Below are positions 7,810 to 15,567 of a stretch of DNA of 64,000 nucleotides, in pieces. Below the pieces are notes generated by a model that saw only the letters and a list, made by a program, of their open reading frames with translations, had not been told where the DNA came from and ran no database searches. How positions within the stretch are numbered: position 1 is the first letter of the stretch; each line of letters opens with the position of its first letter. The position numbers were made by a program, and so were the translations under genes. Where the stretch lies: assembly GCF_011046735.1 (NCBI RefSeq), contig NZ_CP049258.1:1754001-1818000 (forward strand), given 5' to 3'. This stretch comes from Nordella sp. HKS 07. GTDB taxonomy: Bacteria; Pseudomonadota; Alphaproteobacteria; Rhizobiales; Aestuariivirgaceae.

Positions 7810-8189
7810 TGCGCCTTGTCGATACCTCTGCCTGGATCGAATGGCTGATCGGCTCACCGACGGGAAAGCTCGTCGCCAAGCACTTACCTGAGCAATCCGA
7901 CTGGCTGGTGCCCACCATGATACAGCTCGAGCTCGCAAAATGGCTTGTGCGCGAAGTCGGCGAGGACAAGGCCGATCAGGTCATCGCCTTCACGCAACTC
8001 TGCCACATTGTACCGCTCGACACCGAGCTCGCGCTGGCGGCAGCCGAGGCCTGCCTGACGCACAAGCTGGCGACGGCCGATGCCATCGTATTTGCCACCG
8101 CCCGCACTCACGGGGCCGACCTCATCACGTGCGATGCGCATTTCGGCAGCCTGCCGGGCGTAACGCTAATCGAGAAGATCAAGGCCTGA
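7809..8189 (+). CDS. vapC: PIN-domain ribonuclease toxin (VapC)
   Basis: 126 residues with the acidic PIN residues: Asp in MRLVDTSAWIEW, Glu in QLELAKWL, Asp in KLATADAIVFATAR and Asp in LITCDAHF. These bind Mg2+ in an RNase active site; VapC toxins cut tRNA or rRNA until bound by VapB. It overlaps the antitoxin gene by one base. Length and motifs are complete, so the pair is probably functional. It stands between two aromatic-regulon promoters facing the other way. Confidence 0.92.
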   Translation: MRLVDTSAWIEWLIGSPTGKLVAKHLPEQSDWLVPTMIQLELAKWLVREVGEDKADQVIAFTQLCHIVPLDTELALAAAEACLTHKLATADAIVFATARTHGADLITCDAHFGSLPGVTLIEKIKA

Positions 8190-8242
8190 ACCCCGGCTCC
8201 CATTCCGAGCCATCTATATAGGCGGACAGTCTGCAACCGGCC

Positions 8243-8839
8243 CTATTTCGCCGGATCCTTGGGCGACCATAACACGGTGCCGCCGTCCTTCTCATACGCC
8301 ATGCCTTTGGGATAGCTGATGAGCTCGAATTGCAGCCCCCACGGCGCCATGAAATAGAGGATGGACTGGCCGGCCGCCGGCCCCTGCTCGACCGGCAAGG
8401 GTCCCATCATGGTTCGCACATTGTTGGCTTTGAGATAGTCGGCGGCGGCTTTGATGTCGTCGACATAGAAGGCGATGTGATAGCCGCCGATATCGCTGTT
8501 CTTCGGCTGCGCTTCCTTCTGGTCGGGCGATGAATATTGGAAGAGCTCGATATTCGAGCCATAGCCGCAGCGCACCAGCGAGATCTGCTCGATCTTGGCG
8601 CGCGGATTGACGTTGAGCAGGTCCTGCATGAAGGTGCCCTTGTCGTCCGAGAAGGGCCCGAATGTCATCGCATGCTGGCAGCCCAGCACATTGGTGAAGA
8701 AGTCGAGCGCCTGCTTGATGTCGGGCACCGTGACGCCGGTATGGTCATGCCCGCGCAGACCAGGCAGCGATCCGGCCATGGCCGGGACGGCGAGAAGACA
8801 GGCGGCAAGCGACAACGACGCGGCGAATCTCATTCGCAT
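8243..8839 (-). CDS. Exported VOC-superfamily (glyoxalase/bleomycin-resistance/dioxygenase fold) protein
   Basis: 198 residues from ATG 8839, which has cggagg upstream; the frame is open further but shows no signal there. Residues 1-about 22 are a signal peptide (MRMRFAASLSLAACLLAVPAMA). The mature part has two beta-alpha-beta-beta-beta modules with the metal-ligand pattern His (GHDHTGVTVPD), Glu (NIELFQYSS), His (GGYHIAFYVDD) and Glu (WGLQFELISYP). The substrate is unknown. Periplasmic VOC proteins are uncommon, since most act in the cytosol. Its promoter is nearly identical to that of the aryl-CoA monooxygenase, so it probably belongs to the same regulon. Confidence 0.85.
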   Translation of the reverse strand: MRMRFAASLSLAACLLAVPAMAGSLPGLRGHDHTGVTVPDIKQALDFFTNVLGCQHAMTFGPFSDDKGTFMQDLLNVNPRAKIEQISLVRCGYGSNIELFQYSSPDQKEAQPKNSDIGGYHIAFYVDDIKAAADYLKANNVRTMMGPLPVEQGPAAGQSILYFMAPWGLQFELISYPKGMAYEKDGGTVLWSPKDPAK

Positions 8840-8906
8840 GTTGCGTTCCTCCGGGACGGGCCGGTGCCTTGCCAGGTCCGGTGTCTTTCGAGCGGCACCT
8901 GGCATT

Positions 8907-8935
8907 ACTATAGAACTAAACTAATTTGCGGACAA
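8907..8935 (-). promoter_or_regulatory. Promoter of the VOC gene, near-copy of the monooxygenase promoter
   Basis: Minus strand: -35 TTGTCC (8930-8935), 17-base spacer, -10 TATAGT (8907-8912). About 50 bases around it match 7481-7532, including upstream tctaaagcattgtccg and spacer attagtttagttc. The dyad TTTAGTTCTATA (8909-8920) again covers the -10. Confidence 0.7.
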
Positions 8936-8996
8936 TGCTTTAGAATTGAAGCAATTGGGGTTCCTCGCCGCTATCATATGCACACATCTCATGAGG

Positions 8997-9235
8997 GATG
9001 CGCCCTTACCCTGGCCCCGCTTTAGCGGGGAGAGGGAGGGACCCATTGCGAAGCAATGGGAGGGTGAGGGGCCTTTGCGAGATTGAGTTCGACCTCAGGC
9101 AACCAACGCTCTCGCGACAAGTAGAACCTCACTGCGTCGGTGGCCGTGCCCCTCACCCTTCCCGCCGCTGCGCGTCGGGCCCCTTCCCTCTCCCCGCTGC
9201 GCTTCGCTTGCAGGGCGAGGGTAAAGCGGCAGGTC
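8997..9235. repeat. Long imperfect inverted repeat between genes
   Basis: Left part ttaccctggccccgctttagcg, gagagggagg and gggtgaggggcc are mirrored by gcccctcaccc, ttccctctccccgc and gcgagggtaaagcg about 150 bases later. No credible protein is encoded. This type of repeat is common between genes in this group. Confidence 0.6.
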
Positions 9236-9249
9236 GCTCATCAGATTGT

Positions 9250-9420
9250 GTGAATCCGATACCGGCGAAAGCCGGGACCCATAAAAGCCCGTCCGCGCAA
9301 GCAGCGCTGACCGCTTTGCGGGTACCTAGTGGATCCCGGCTTGCGCCTGCCCATTCTTCGGACGGGCGAGAACCTGCCTTTGCAGGAGGCGCCGGGGTGC
9401 AAGCTCCGCGAAAGCCCCTC
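9250..9420. repeat. Intergenic repeat-like sequence
   Basis: Starts with aatccgataccggcgaaagc and ends near gcgaaagcccctc, with small hairpins (accggcgaaagccggg; ctgcctttgcaggagg). The 'ccggcgaaagccgggaccc' type of sequence is scattered through many alphaproteobacterial genomes. I see no gene in it. Confidence 0.4.
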
Positions 9421-9681
9421 TTGCAATCGCGTGCGCGACCATGGGATTGGAAATTTCATCATCGGAGCAACGCTGGCCCGTCGCATGCTCGCGACGACCA
9501 GTTCCTCAACCAATAACAGGTGGAAATTACCTGTTCAGCCGCGCCGAATTTTGTCTAAGCCTATGATATTGTTTCGACCACTCTCCGCTTTCGCGAGAAT
9601 CTCCTGTAGTTCCCTGTTTTCACCTGTATTCACCTGTATTGGCCTGCAAATGCGAAGGGTCAGAGACTCGCGACTGTCATG
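9421..9681. repeat. Direct repeat unit A flanking the Cys-rich gene pair
   Basis: The first about 46 bases (from ttgcaatcgcgtgcgcgacc) match 10906-10952 with about six differences and one indel. The end carries degenerate tandem units (ttccctgttttcacctgtatt...) and then CAGAGACTC at 9661, echoing the 3' end of iorB at 11143. The two outer landmarks are 240 bases apart here and 237 apart in unit B; the middle does not align. The two units bracket the genes at 9774-10757. Confidence 0.55.
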
Positions 9682-9773
9682 AACGCCCCACTGGCGCGCC
9701 CTGACAGAAACATCCGGCGGGTAATATGATGAGCGAAAGCGGACCTCATTCGAATCTCCTCACGACCGACAAT

Positions 9774-10349
9774 TCAATGAGCGTGGTTCTCGCCACCGCA
9801 ACCGTCGGACAAATTCCAGACCGCGGCGAGTTTGCTTCCATCGAATCCGCGATCACGGATAAGCAGTTTTCCGAGACCTCCGTAAACGTGCCACCGCCAG
9901 CACTCGCAGCAACAGGGGCCTTTCTCGGTTGATGTGGCCATTGCGCGATCATAGGCTTTCTGCTGCTGCACCTTGAGCTTGATGTCGGAAGCCACCAGAA
10001 GCCGCTTCGCGAGTCCGGCTTCGATGTCGTAGGGATCGGGCGGAATTTCGAGGATCGCTGAAAAGGCCTTGAGCCCGGCGATCTGCTCTCCATAGCGGTG
10101 CAAGTCCATCGGCCCGCAGCAGGAACCTTGGAGCCTCGCCGTATCGGACATTGTCCGAATGGACTCCAGGAAGGCTTGCGAACAATTCGAGTTTCCGTTC
10201 CTGCTCAGGAACTCGAACCGCTTCGCGAGATCATCCCCGGTGACTTGAGCAGAGCTCGATACCCCCGGCACAAGCGCTGTCAGGAGTGTCGCGAGAGAGC
10301 CAAAGACCGCATTGCGGCGCGTGATGATATCAAGAGCAAAGTCAGACAT
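9774..10349 (-). CDS. Exported Cys-rich hypothetical protein, 191 aa
   Basis: ATG 10349 follows a strong aaggaga site. The N-terminus has a twin-arginine-like start (ITRRNAVFGSLATLLTALVP) ending near SSA, so export is likely. The mature part has SCCGPMD, a CCCEC cluster (KGPCCCECWRW) and a C-terminal SDGCGGE and HAH. The Cys/His content suggests metal binding or disulfides in the periplasm. I do not recognise the function. It lies 81 bases after a second small exported gene in the same direction, and both are enclosed by direct repeats. Confidence 0.75.
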   Translation of the reverse strand: MSDFALDIITRRNAVFGSLATLLTALVPGVSSSAQVTGDDLAKRFEFLSRNGNSNCSQAFLESIRTMSDTARLQGSCCGPMDLHRYGEQIAGLKAFSAILEIPPDPYDIEAGLAKRLLVASDIKLKVQQQKAYDRAMATSTEKGPCCCECWRWHVYGGLGKLLIRDRGFDGSKLAAVWNLSDGCGGENHAH

Positions 10350-10430
10350 GCTGACGGTCTCCTTGATTGGAGGGATTGAGTTTACGGTCGCGCCGACACT
10401 GCCGGCGCGGACAGACAGATGAGTTTGCTT

Positions 10431-10757
10431 TTACCCAGGTGAGACAGGCGGCACCGTGTGCCACTCTGCTGGCCGCGTCATCGTGACTGGCGCATAACGC
10501 AGTGGGGTCGCCGCTACGAAGTGAATATAGGATGTTTCGGGGGCAAGCTGGCACGTGATCTGCTGGCAGCTCGTGAGTGCCATGTTGGCCTTCGGGCACG
10601 GCTTGCAGGTCATGGAGCCATCCAAAGAGGACTGCATAAAGCCCTGATCCTTCGAGGATGCCACCCGCATGACCGCTGAAAAAGGAGCAATAGCCATGAG
10701 GATCGTCGCGAGAAGCGCAACCACCGCAAGGGTCCGCCATGACCGCAAGGTCTTCAT
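10431..10757 (-). CDS. Small exported protein, 108 aa
   Basis: N-terminal hydrophobic signal (MKTLRSWRTLAVVALLATIL, residues 1-about 25) followed by a mature part with four Cys (TCKPCPKA and SCQQITCQL). It is first of a two-gene minus-strand unit with the Cys-rich 191-residue protein. No ribosome binding site is obvious. The function is unknown; two CxxC-like pairs fit a redox or metal-handling periplasmic peptide, but this is only inference. Confidence 0.65.
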   Translation of the reverse strand: MKTLRSWRTLAVVALLATILMAIAPFSAVMRVASSKDQGFMQSSLDGSMTCKPCPKANMALTSCQQITCQLAPETSYIHFVAATPLRYAPVTMTRPAEWHTVPPVSPG

Positions 10758-10905
10758 AGGGCTATTATTGTTCCCGCTCCGAAGTTCGACAACCGGAGAT
10801 ACGCCGCTTTGAGATCAATTCGGCGCGAGGTCGAAAAGCACAGCGAGGACGCACCAGTCTCAATGGTCAAGCCAAGAAACTCCATTGATTGATGCCGGAA
10901 TTTCC

Positions 10906-11162
10906 TTGAAATCGCGTGCGCGATCATGGAATTGGAAATTTCCATCGTAGGAATTGCGCGTTATCGGCCTGTATTCCATGTGGCCGTCATCATATCCTGT
11001 GTGCGCGATCGCAGTGCGTTGCGCCGACTAAATTCCCTGCTCGATAGCCTCCCGGCCGGCTAAGCATTTGAAATCACTCGGAGTGGCACTTTTTTCTGCA
11101 AATTTCCCTGCAAATCCCTGCAAATCCCTGCATCCGCTGGCTCAGAGACTCTCGACCGTCTT
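10906..11162. repeat. Direct repeat unit B with degenerate 'ccctgcaaat' tandem units
   Basis: Begins ttgaaatcgcgtgcgcgatc, matching 9421-9466. At 11095-11133 the unit ccctgcaaat is repeated about three times, and the end runs into the last codons of iorB (CAGAGACTC at 11143-11151). The rest of 10758-11141 holds no gene that I can see. Confidence 0.55.
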
Positions 11163-12668
11163 GAGCGCGCCGTCGAGCGTCGTGCCATTCTCGTCCTTGA
11201 GTGCGGCCTCGCGCAGGCGGCGCAGCCATGGCGCGCCGTCCTCTCGGCCTTCGAGCAGCGGCAGCGCCGAGAGCACCTTGTCATAGCGCGACAGGCCGCG
11301 CGCATGCGTGTCGCTATAGCCTTTGATGAGACGGCGGCAGCGCAGCACCTCGACGCCGAGTTCGTAATTCACGCGCGCCGTTCGTTCCGCCTCGCTGAGC
11401 CATCGCGCGAGATGGGCCTGCTCGACCTGATGGCGTAAGAGGCCGCGGCGGAAGCGCCGGAGACTTGCGAGCCCATAGAGCACCGCGTACCAGAAGATCC
11501 CGTCGCTGCGCACATGGCGGCCGCGATTGACGAGCCGGTCCAGCGCCTTGAACAGGCCGGGACGGCCTTCGATGAAGCGGCCGAGCCGGGCGGGGAGCAT
11601 GCCGCAGACCTCCTCCATGCGCGGATGCATGAATTCGGTGAGCTTCAGGATCTGCTCGTCGCGCACCGGAACCTCCTCGCGCACGCGCTCGAAGCGCTGG
11701 CTCTCGGTCTTGATCCGCGCCACCCGGATGACGTCGTCATAGGCCATGGCATTGGCCATGTATTTCGCCGCCTCGCGCGTCAAGGCCCGGCCCCTGCCGT
11801 CGCCGCCGAGATCATGGTCGAGCGCCGCGATCTTGACGAGCCGGCCCAGATATTCATCGCCATAGGCGAGATCCTGGAACTCGACGACCTTGGCGAGGCC
11901 GCGTTTCACCATGTCGCGGCAGTCGGGTGGCATCTCGTCATCGATGCGGGCGACGAGCGCCTGATAGCGCTCGAGCAGCGCCGCTGGCCCCTCGATCCGG
12001 GCGGGTGCGCTTTCCGGCTTCGAGTCGAGAACGATCGGAGCCAGCGCCGCATCGAAAGCCTCGTGGAAGGCTTTGAGGCTTGCCTCGATGCCTTTGCCGC
12101 CGCTCTTGATCGTCGCCTCGAAGCTCTCGCGCGGGAAAGGCAGGACGGCGGCCGCCGCGAGCGCGCCGAACAGGCTCGCCGAGATGACACTGCCATTGCG
12201 GGCGGCGATCGCCTCGAGATCGGCGGCGACGAAGCGGCGCGCCGTCTTGCGCGCCGTCTCGATGACCGCCGCACCGTTGGCGATGCCATTGCCCGGCGCC
12301 GACTTCTCCGATACCGCGAAGGCGCGGTGCGAGGAGGCGATGAGCGTGGTGCGTTCCGGCGTCACCAGACCGCGCATCATCGCGCGTCCGGCTTCCATGA
12401 GCTCGGCGGCGATGACGATATCGACATCGCCGGGCGCCGGCATCAGGGCCAGGATCGGGGTCTTGCCGCGATCGGGCACCATTTCGATATAATAGATCGT
12501 GGCGCCGGTGCGCTGAGCGACGCCCGGCACCGAGGTCGCCTGCGCGTACCAGCCATTCTCCTCGGCGAGATGGACGATCCAGTCCGAGACCACGCCGCCG
12601 CCCTGCCCGCCCACCGCCAATATGGCGAGCTTGATGATCTGATTCTGGCGCGGCAGCTGCATGTTCAT
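11142..12668 (-). CDS. iorB: Indolepyruvate ferredoxin oxidoreductase, beta subunit with long C-terminal extension
   Basis: 508 residues. The first about 200 are the pyruvate ferredoxin oxidoreductase gamma-type domain (IKLAILAVGGQGGGVVSDWI, YAQATSVPGVAQRTGATIYY, SASLFGALAAA). The remaining about 300 form a helical extension (DUF6537-like) found in long IorB forms; archaeal IorB is only about 200 residues. With IorA it oxidatively decarboxylates aryl-pyruvates (indolepyruvate, phenylpyruvate) to the aryl-acetyl-CoA, reducing ferredoxin. ATG 12668 overlaps the iorA stop (ATGA), so the subunits are translationally coupled. Its 3' end is the site echoed by a duplicated sequence at 9661. Confidence 0.92.
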   Translation of the reverse strand: MNMQLPRQNQIIKLAILAVGGQGGGVVSDWIVHLAEENGWYAQATSVPGVAQRTGATIYYIEMVPDRGKTPILALMPAPGDVDIVIAAELMEAGRAMMRGLVTPERTTLIASSHRAFAVSEKSAPGNGIANGAAVIETARKTARRFVAADLEAIAARNGSVISASLFGALAAAAVLPFPRESFEATIKSGGKGIEASLKAFHEAFDAALAPIVLDSKPESAPARIEGPAALLERYQALVARIDDEMPPDCRDMVKRGLAKVVEFQDLAYGDEYLGRLVKIAALDHDLGGDGRGRALTREAAKYMANAMAYDDVIRVARIKTESQRFERVREEVPVRDEQILKLTEFMHPRMEEVCGMLPARLGRFIEGRPGLFKALDRLVNRGRHVRSDGIFWYAVLYGLASLRRFRRGLLRHQVEQAHLARWLSEAERTARVNYELGVEVLRCRRLIKGYSDTHARGLSRYDKVLSALPLLEGREDGAPWLRRLREAALKDENGTTLDGALKTVESL

Positions 12669-14827
12669 CGTGGCGTTCCCACCTTGACGAAGCGCAGGGA
12701 CCTCGCATCACGCCGCCTCTGGAGGAAATCGATCACCTTGTGCCGCAGCCGCGCCAGGATAGTGTCGAGGCGGTTCGGATTGCTGATCACGTCGGCACGA
12801 TAGAAGGAGGGGCATAACACGGCGGCGTCCGCCACCTCGCCGCAATTGCCGCAACCGACGCAGGACTGGTCGATCGACGCCACGGGATCGTCGCGCAAGG
12901 GATCGTCCAGCTGCTTCACGCTGAGCGACGGGCAGCCCGACAGGCGGATGCAGGCATGATCGCCGGTGCACACATCCTCATCGACGCCGAAGCGCGGCTT
13001 CACCACCCGTTTTCCGTCATGGATGGCCTTGGCGACGAGCGGCTTCTCGCGCCGCTGCCGGTTGAGCATGCATTCCGACGAGGCGACGATGACCTTCGGT
13101 CCCTTCTCATTTGTCGTCAGCGCTTCCTTCAGCGTGTCGCGCATGCGCCCGACATCATAGGTGTGGTCGATATGGCGCACCCAGTTGACGCCCACGCCTT
13201 TGACCGCGTCGGTGATCGGGTGCCTGGTTGAGCGCGTGCGGTTGCTGGCGCGCGAGGACAGGATGTCCTGCCCGCCGGTCGCCGCCGAGTAGTAATTGTC
13301 GACCACCAGGATGACGCCGTCATTCTTGTTGAAGACGGCATTGCCGATGCCGGAGGCAAGCCCGTTATGCCAGAAGCCGCCATCGCCCATGATGGCGATC
13401 GAGCGTTTCTTCGCCGGTACGTTGAAGGCGGAGGCCGATGCCGGACCCAGGCCATAGCCCATGGTGGTCGCCCCGATATTGAAGGGCGGCATGATCGAAA
13501 AGAGATGGCAGCCGATATCGGCGGCGACGTGATGCGCCCCGAGCTCCTTCTCGACCAGCTTCATTGCCGCGAAGATCGGCCGTTCCGGACAGCCGGTGCA
13601 GAAGCCGGGCGGGCGCATCGGCACCACTTGCGCCAGATGCGACACGTCGGGCGGCGCCGTCGGCGCATTGGGCAGACGGACCTTGGCGCTGAGCAGCTCG
13701 GGCGCGTGATCGCTCAGGAAGCCGGACAGGCCGTCGAGCATCACCTGGCCGGTATATTCGCCGGCCATCGGCAGGTAACCCTTGCCATGGAGCCGCGTCG
13801 TAGCCCCGGCCTTGTGCAGCATATGGCCGAAGGCCTGTTCGAGATGATCGGGCTGGCCTTCCTCGACCACCAGCACCGCAGCCTTGTCCTTGCAGAAGTC
13901 GAGAAACTCGTCATCCACCAGCGGATAGGTGACATTCAGGATATAGAGCGGCACCATCGACGTGCCGTAGAGATCGGCGAGGCCGAGCCGCTGCAGCGCG
14001 CGGATCACGCCATTATACATGCCGCCCTGCAGCACGATGCCGACCTTGCCGCGCTTCGCTCCCGTCACCTCGTTGAGCTTGTGCGTCTTGATGAAGTCGA
14101 TCGCCGCCGGCCAGCGCTTCTTCACCTTCTCCTGCTCATGCAGGAAGGACGCGGGCGGCAGCACGATGCGCTGCGTATCGCGGCGCGGTGATTCCAGCGC
14201 CTCGGCCACCGACATCGCCGGGCGCTGATTATCCTTGGCAATGAAGCGGCCATGCACATGGCAGGAGCGGATGCGCACTTCCAGCATCACCGGCGTGTTG
14301 GTCGCCTCCGAAAGAGCGAATCCGTCCTCGACCGCCTTCACGATCGCTTCCAGATTGGGCTTGGGATCGAGCAGCCAGATCTGCGATTTCATCGCGAAGG
14401 AATGGCTGCGCTCCTGCATGATCGAGGAGCCTTCGCCATAATCCTCGCCCACGATGATGAGGGCGCCGCCGGTGACGCCGCCCGAGGAGAGATTGGCGAG
14501 CGCGTCGGAAGCGACATTGGTGCCGACCGTCGACTTCCATGTCGCCGCCCCGCGGATCGGATAATGCACCGAGGCCGCGAGGGCGGCGGCCGCCGCCGCC
14601 TCGCTGGCGCTCGCCTCGAAATGCACGCCGAGCTCGCCGAGTATATCCTGCGCGTCGGCGAGCACGTCCATCAGATGCGAGATGGGCGCGCCCTGATAGC
14701 CGACGACATAGCCGACGCCACATTGCAGGAGCGCCTTGGTGATGGCGAGGATGCCCTCGCCGCGGAATTCCTCGCCGGCGCCGATCTTGAGCTGCTGAAC
14801 CTCTTTCGCGAAGGATCGTTCGGCCAT
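12665..14827 (-). CDS. iorA: Indolepyruvate ferredoxin oxidoreductase, alpha subunit
   Basis: 720 residues from ATG 14827 (aggagg upstream); the further open frame lies in repeat DNA and is not Ior-like. The N-terminal pyrimidine-binding domain has VGYQGAPISHLMDVL; the TPP/Mg2+ site is GDGGFWHNGLASG with VDNYYSAATGGQ. The C-terminus carries a ferredoxin-like 2x[4Fe-4S] region: CTGDHACIRLSGCPSL and CVGCGNCGEV with VLCPSF. Thus the enzyme has both TPP and Fe-S centres. It acts in the cytosol, feeding indoleacetyl-CoA or phenylacetyl-CoA to downstream catabolism. A 235-base repeat-bearing gap precedes it, so it may have its own promoter, not identified. Confidence 0.94.
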   Translation of the reverse strand: MAERSFAKEVQQLKIGAGEEFRGEGILAITKALLQCGVGYVVGYQGAPISHLMDVLADAQDILGELGVHFEASASEAAAAAALAASVHYPIRGAATWKSTVGTNVASDALANLSSGGVTGGALIIVGEDYGEGSSIMQERSHSFAMKSQIWLLDPKPNLEAIVKAVEDGFALSEATNTPVMLEVRIRSCHVHGRFIAKDNQRPAMSVAEALESPRRDTQRIVLPPASFLHEQEKVKKRWPAAIDFIKTHKLNEVTGAKRGKVGIVLQGGMYNGVIRALQRLGLADLYGTSMVPLYILNVTYPLVDDEFLDFCKDKAAVLVVEEGQPDHLEQAFGHMLHKAGATTRLHGKGYLPMAGEYTGQVMLDGLSGFLSDHAPELLSAKVRLPNAPTAPPDVSHLAQVVPMRPPGFCTGCPERPIFAAMKLVEKELGAHHVAADIGCHLFSIMPPFNIGATTMGYGLGPASASAFNVPAKKRSIAIMGDGGFWHNGLASGIGNAVFNKNDGVILVVDNYYSAATGGQDILSSRASNRTRSTRHPITDAVKGVGVNWVRHIDHTYDVGRMRDTLKEALTTNEKGPKVIVASSECMLNRQRREKPLVAKAIHDGKRVVKPRFGVDEDVCTGDHACIRLSGCPSLSVKQLDDPLRDDPVASIDQSCVGCGNCGEVADAAVLCPSFYRADVISNPNRLDTILARLRHKVIDFLQRRRDARSLRFVKVGTPR

Positions 14828-14910
14828 CTCTCGTCCTCCTACAGTGCTACCCTCACCCTGGGGTGGCCGCGAAGCGGCCCTCGAAGGGTGTGGGGCGGGC
14901 ACAATGCCAC

Positions 14911-15040
14911 CAATTCGTCATGGCCGGGCCCCGACCCGGCCATCCAGGCTCGACGCCATGCGACTGTTGCACGGAGGGGCTGGATGGCCGCCTCCATGGC
15001 CGGGTTTAACCCGGCCATCCGGGCGGCCATGACGAGTTGG
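14911..15040. repeat. Dispersed about 130-base palindromic repeat, copy 1
   Basis: Starts aattcgtcatggccgggccc and ends ggccatgacgagttgg; the two ends are inverted (aactcgtcatggcc). The inner part has ccatggccgggtttaacccg. A copy with few differences lies at 21704-21833. It fills most of the gap between iorA and marR. Confidence 0.85.
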
Positions 15041-15062
15041 GATGTGGTTCGTTCTCGCATCA

Positions 15063-15563
15063 TCAGACCTGGTTCACATTCTGCAGCATCTTGTGCAGGA
15101 CCGTGATGAAAGTCTCATATTCGGCTTCGCTGACGCCGGAGAAGACTTCCGTGTAACGTTTATACATCAAGGGCCAGAATTGCGCGAAAAGCTGGCGGCC
15201 TTTGTCGGTGAGATAGACCTCGCGCACGCGCAGATCGCCCTTGCGCGGCCGGCTCTTGACCAGCTCCTGCTCCTCCATCGCGTCGAGCGTGCGACTCATG
15301 GTCGACTGCTCGGTGATGGTGTGCAGCGCCAGATCATTCGCCGTCATGCCGGGGGTGATGGAGAGCACCGCCAGCGTGCGCATCTTGGCGGTGGTGAGAT
15401 CGAAAGGCTTCAGCGCCTCCTGCAGGTCGGCGTTCCAGCGCGCCGAGATGCGGTTGATCAGATAGGGCGCGAAGTGGTTGAGACCGATCTCGCCGATCGA
15501 GGGGATCGCGTCCTCGATCGAATTGGAGGGCTTGAGCAAGGTGGTTCCGAAGCGTCCGACCAT
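15063..15563 (-). CDS. MarR-family transcriptional regulator
   Basis: 166 residues with a winged helix-turn-helix: LTTAKMRTLAVLSITPGMT, NDLALHTITEQSTMSRTLDA as recognition region and the wing RPRKGDLRVREVYLTDKG. N- and C-terminal helices would dimerise. MarR proteins of aromatic catabolism usually repress and are relieved by the aromatic or its CoA thioester. ATG 15563 lies 4 bases after the stop of the PYROXD2-like gene, with gaggtga before it, so it is co-transcribed with that gene. It is the only regulator in 4.6-26.6 kb and thus the best candidate to bind the TTTAG-N2-CTAWA dyads at three promoters (inference). Confidence 0.92.
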   Translation of the reverse strand: MVGRFGTTLLKPSNSIEDAIPSIGEIGLNHFAPYLINRISARWNADLQEALKPFDLTTAKMRTLAVLSITPGMTANDLALHTITEQSTMSRTLDAMEEQELVKSRPRKGDLRVREVYLTDKGRQLFAQFWPLMYKRYTEVFSGVSEAEYETFITVLHKMLQNVNQV

Positions 15564-15567
15564 CTGA

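Noticed and set aside
8998-9516. 172-codon open frame in the repeat-rich interval
   Set aside because: It runs through inverted and dispersed repeats; no ribosome binding site and no protein-like composition.
9726-9932. 68-codon plus-strand frame near the Cys-rich gene
   Set aside because: Overlaps the 3' end of the better-supported exported gene on the other strand and has no domain.
11095-11133. Short 'ccctgcaaat' repeats as a possible CRISPR or origin iteron array
   Set aside because: Units are about 10 bases, degenerate and without spacers; no cas or replication gene is near.
11514-12803. 429-codon frame antisense to iorB
   Set aside because: Shadow frame; iorB has clear family motifs over the same bases.
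13367-14191. Open frame antisense to iorA
   Set aside because: Shadow of the TPP-binding subunit, no independent evidence.
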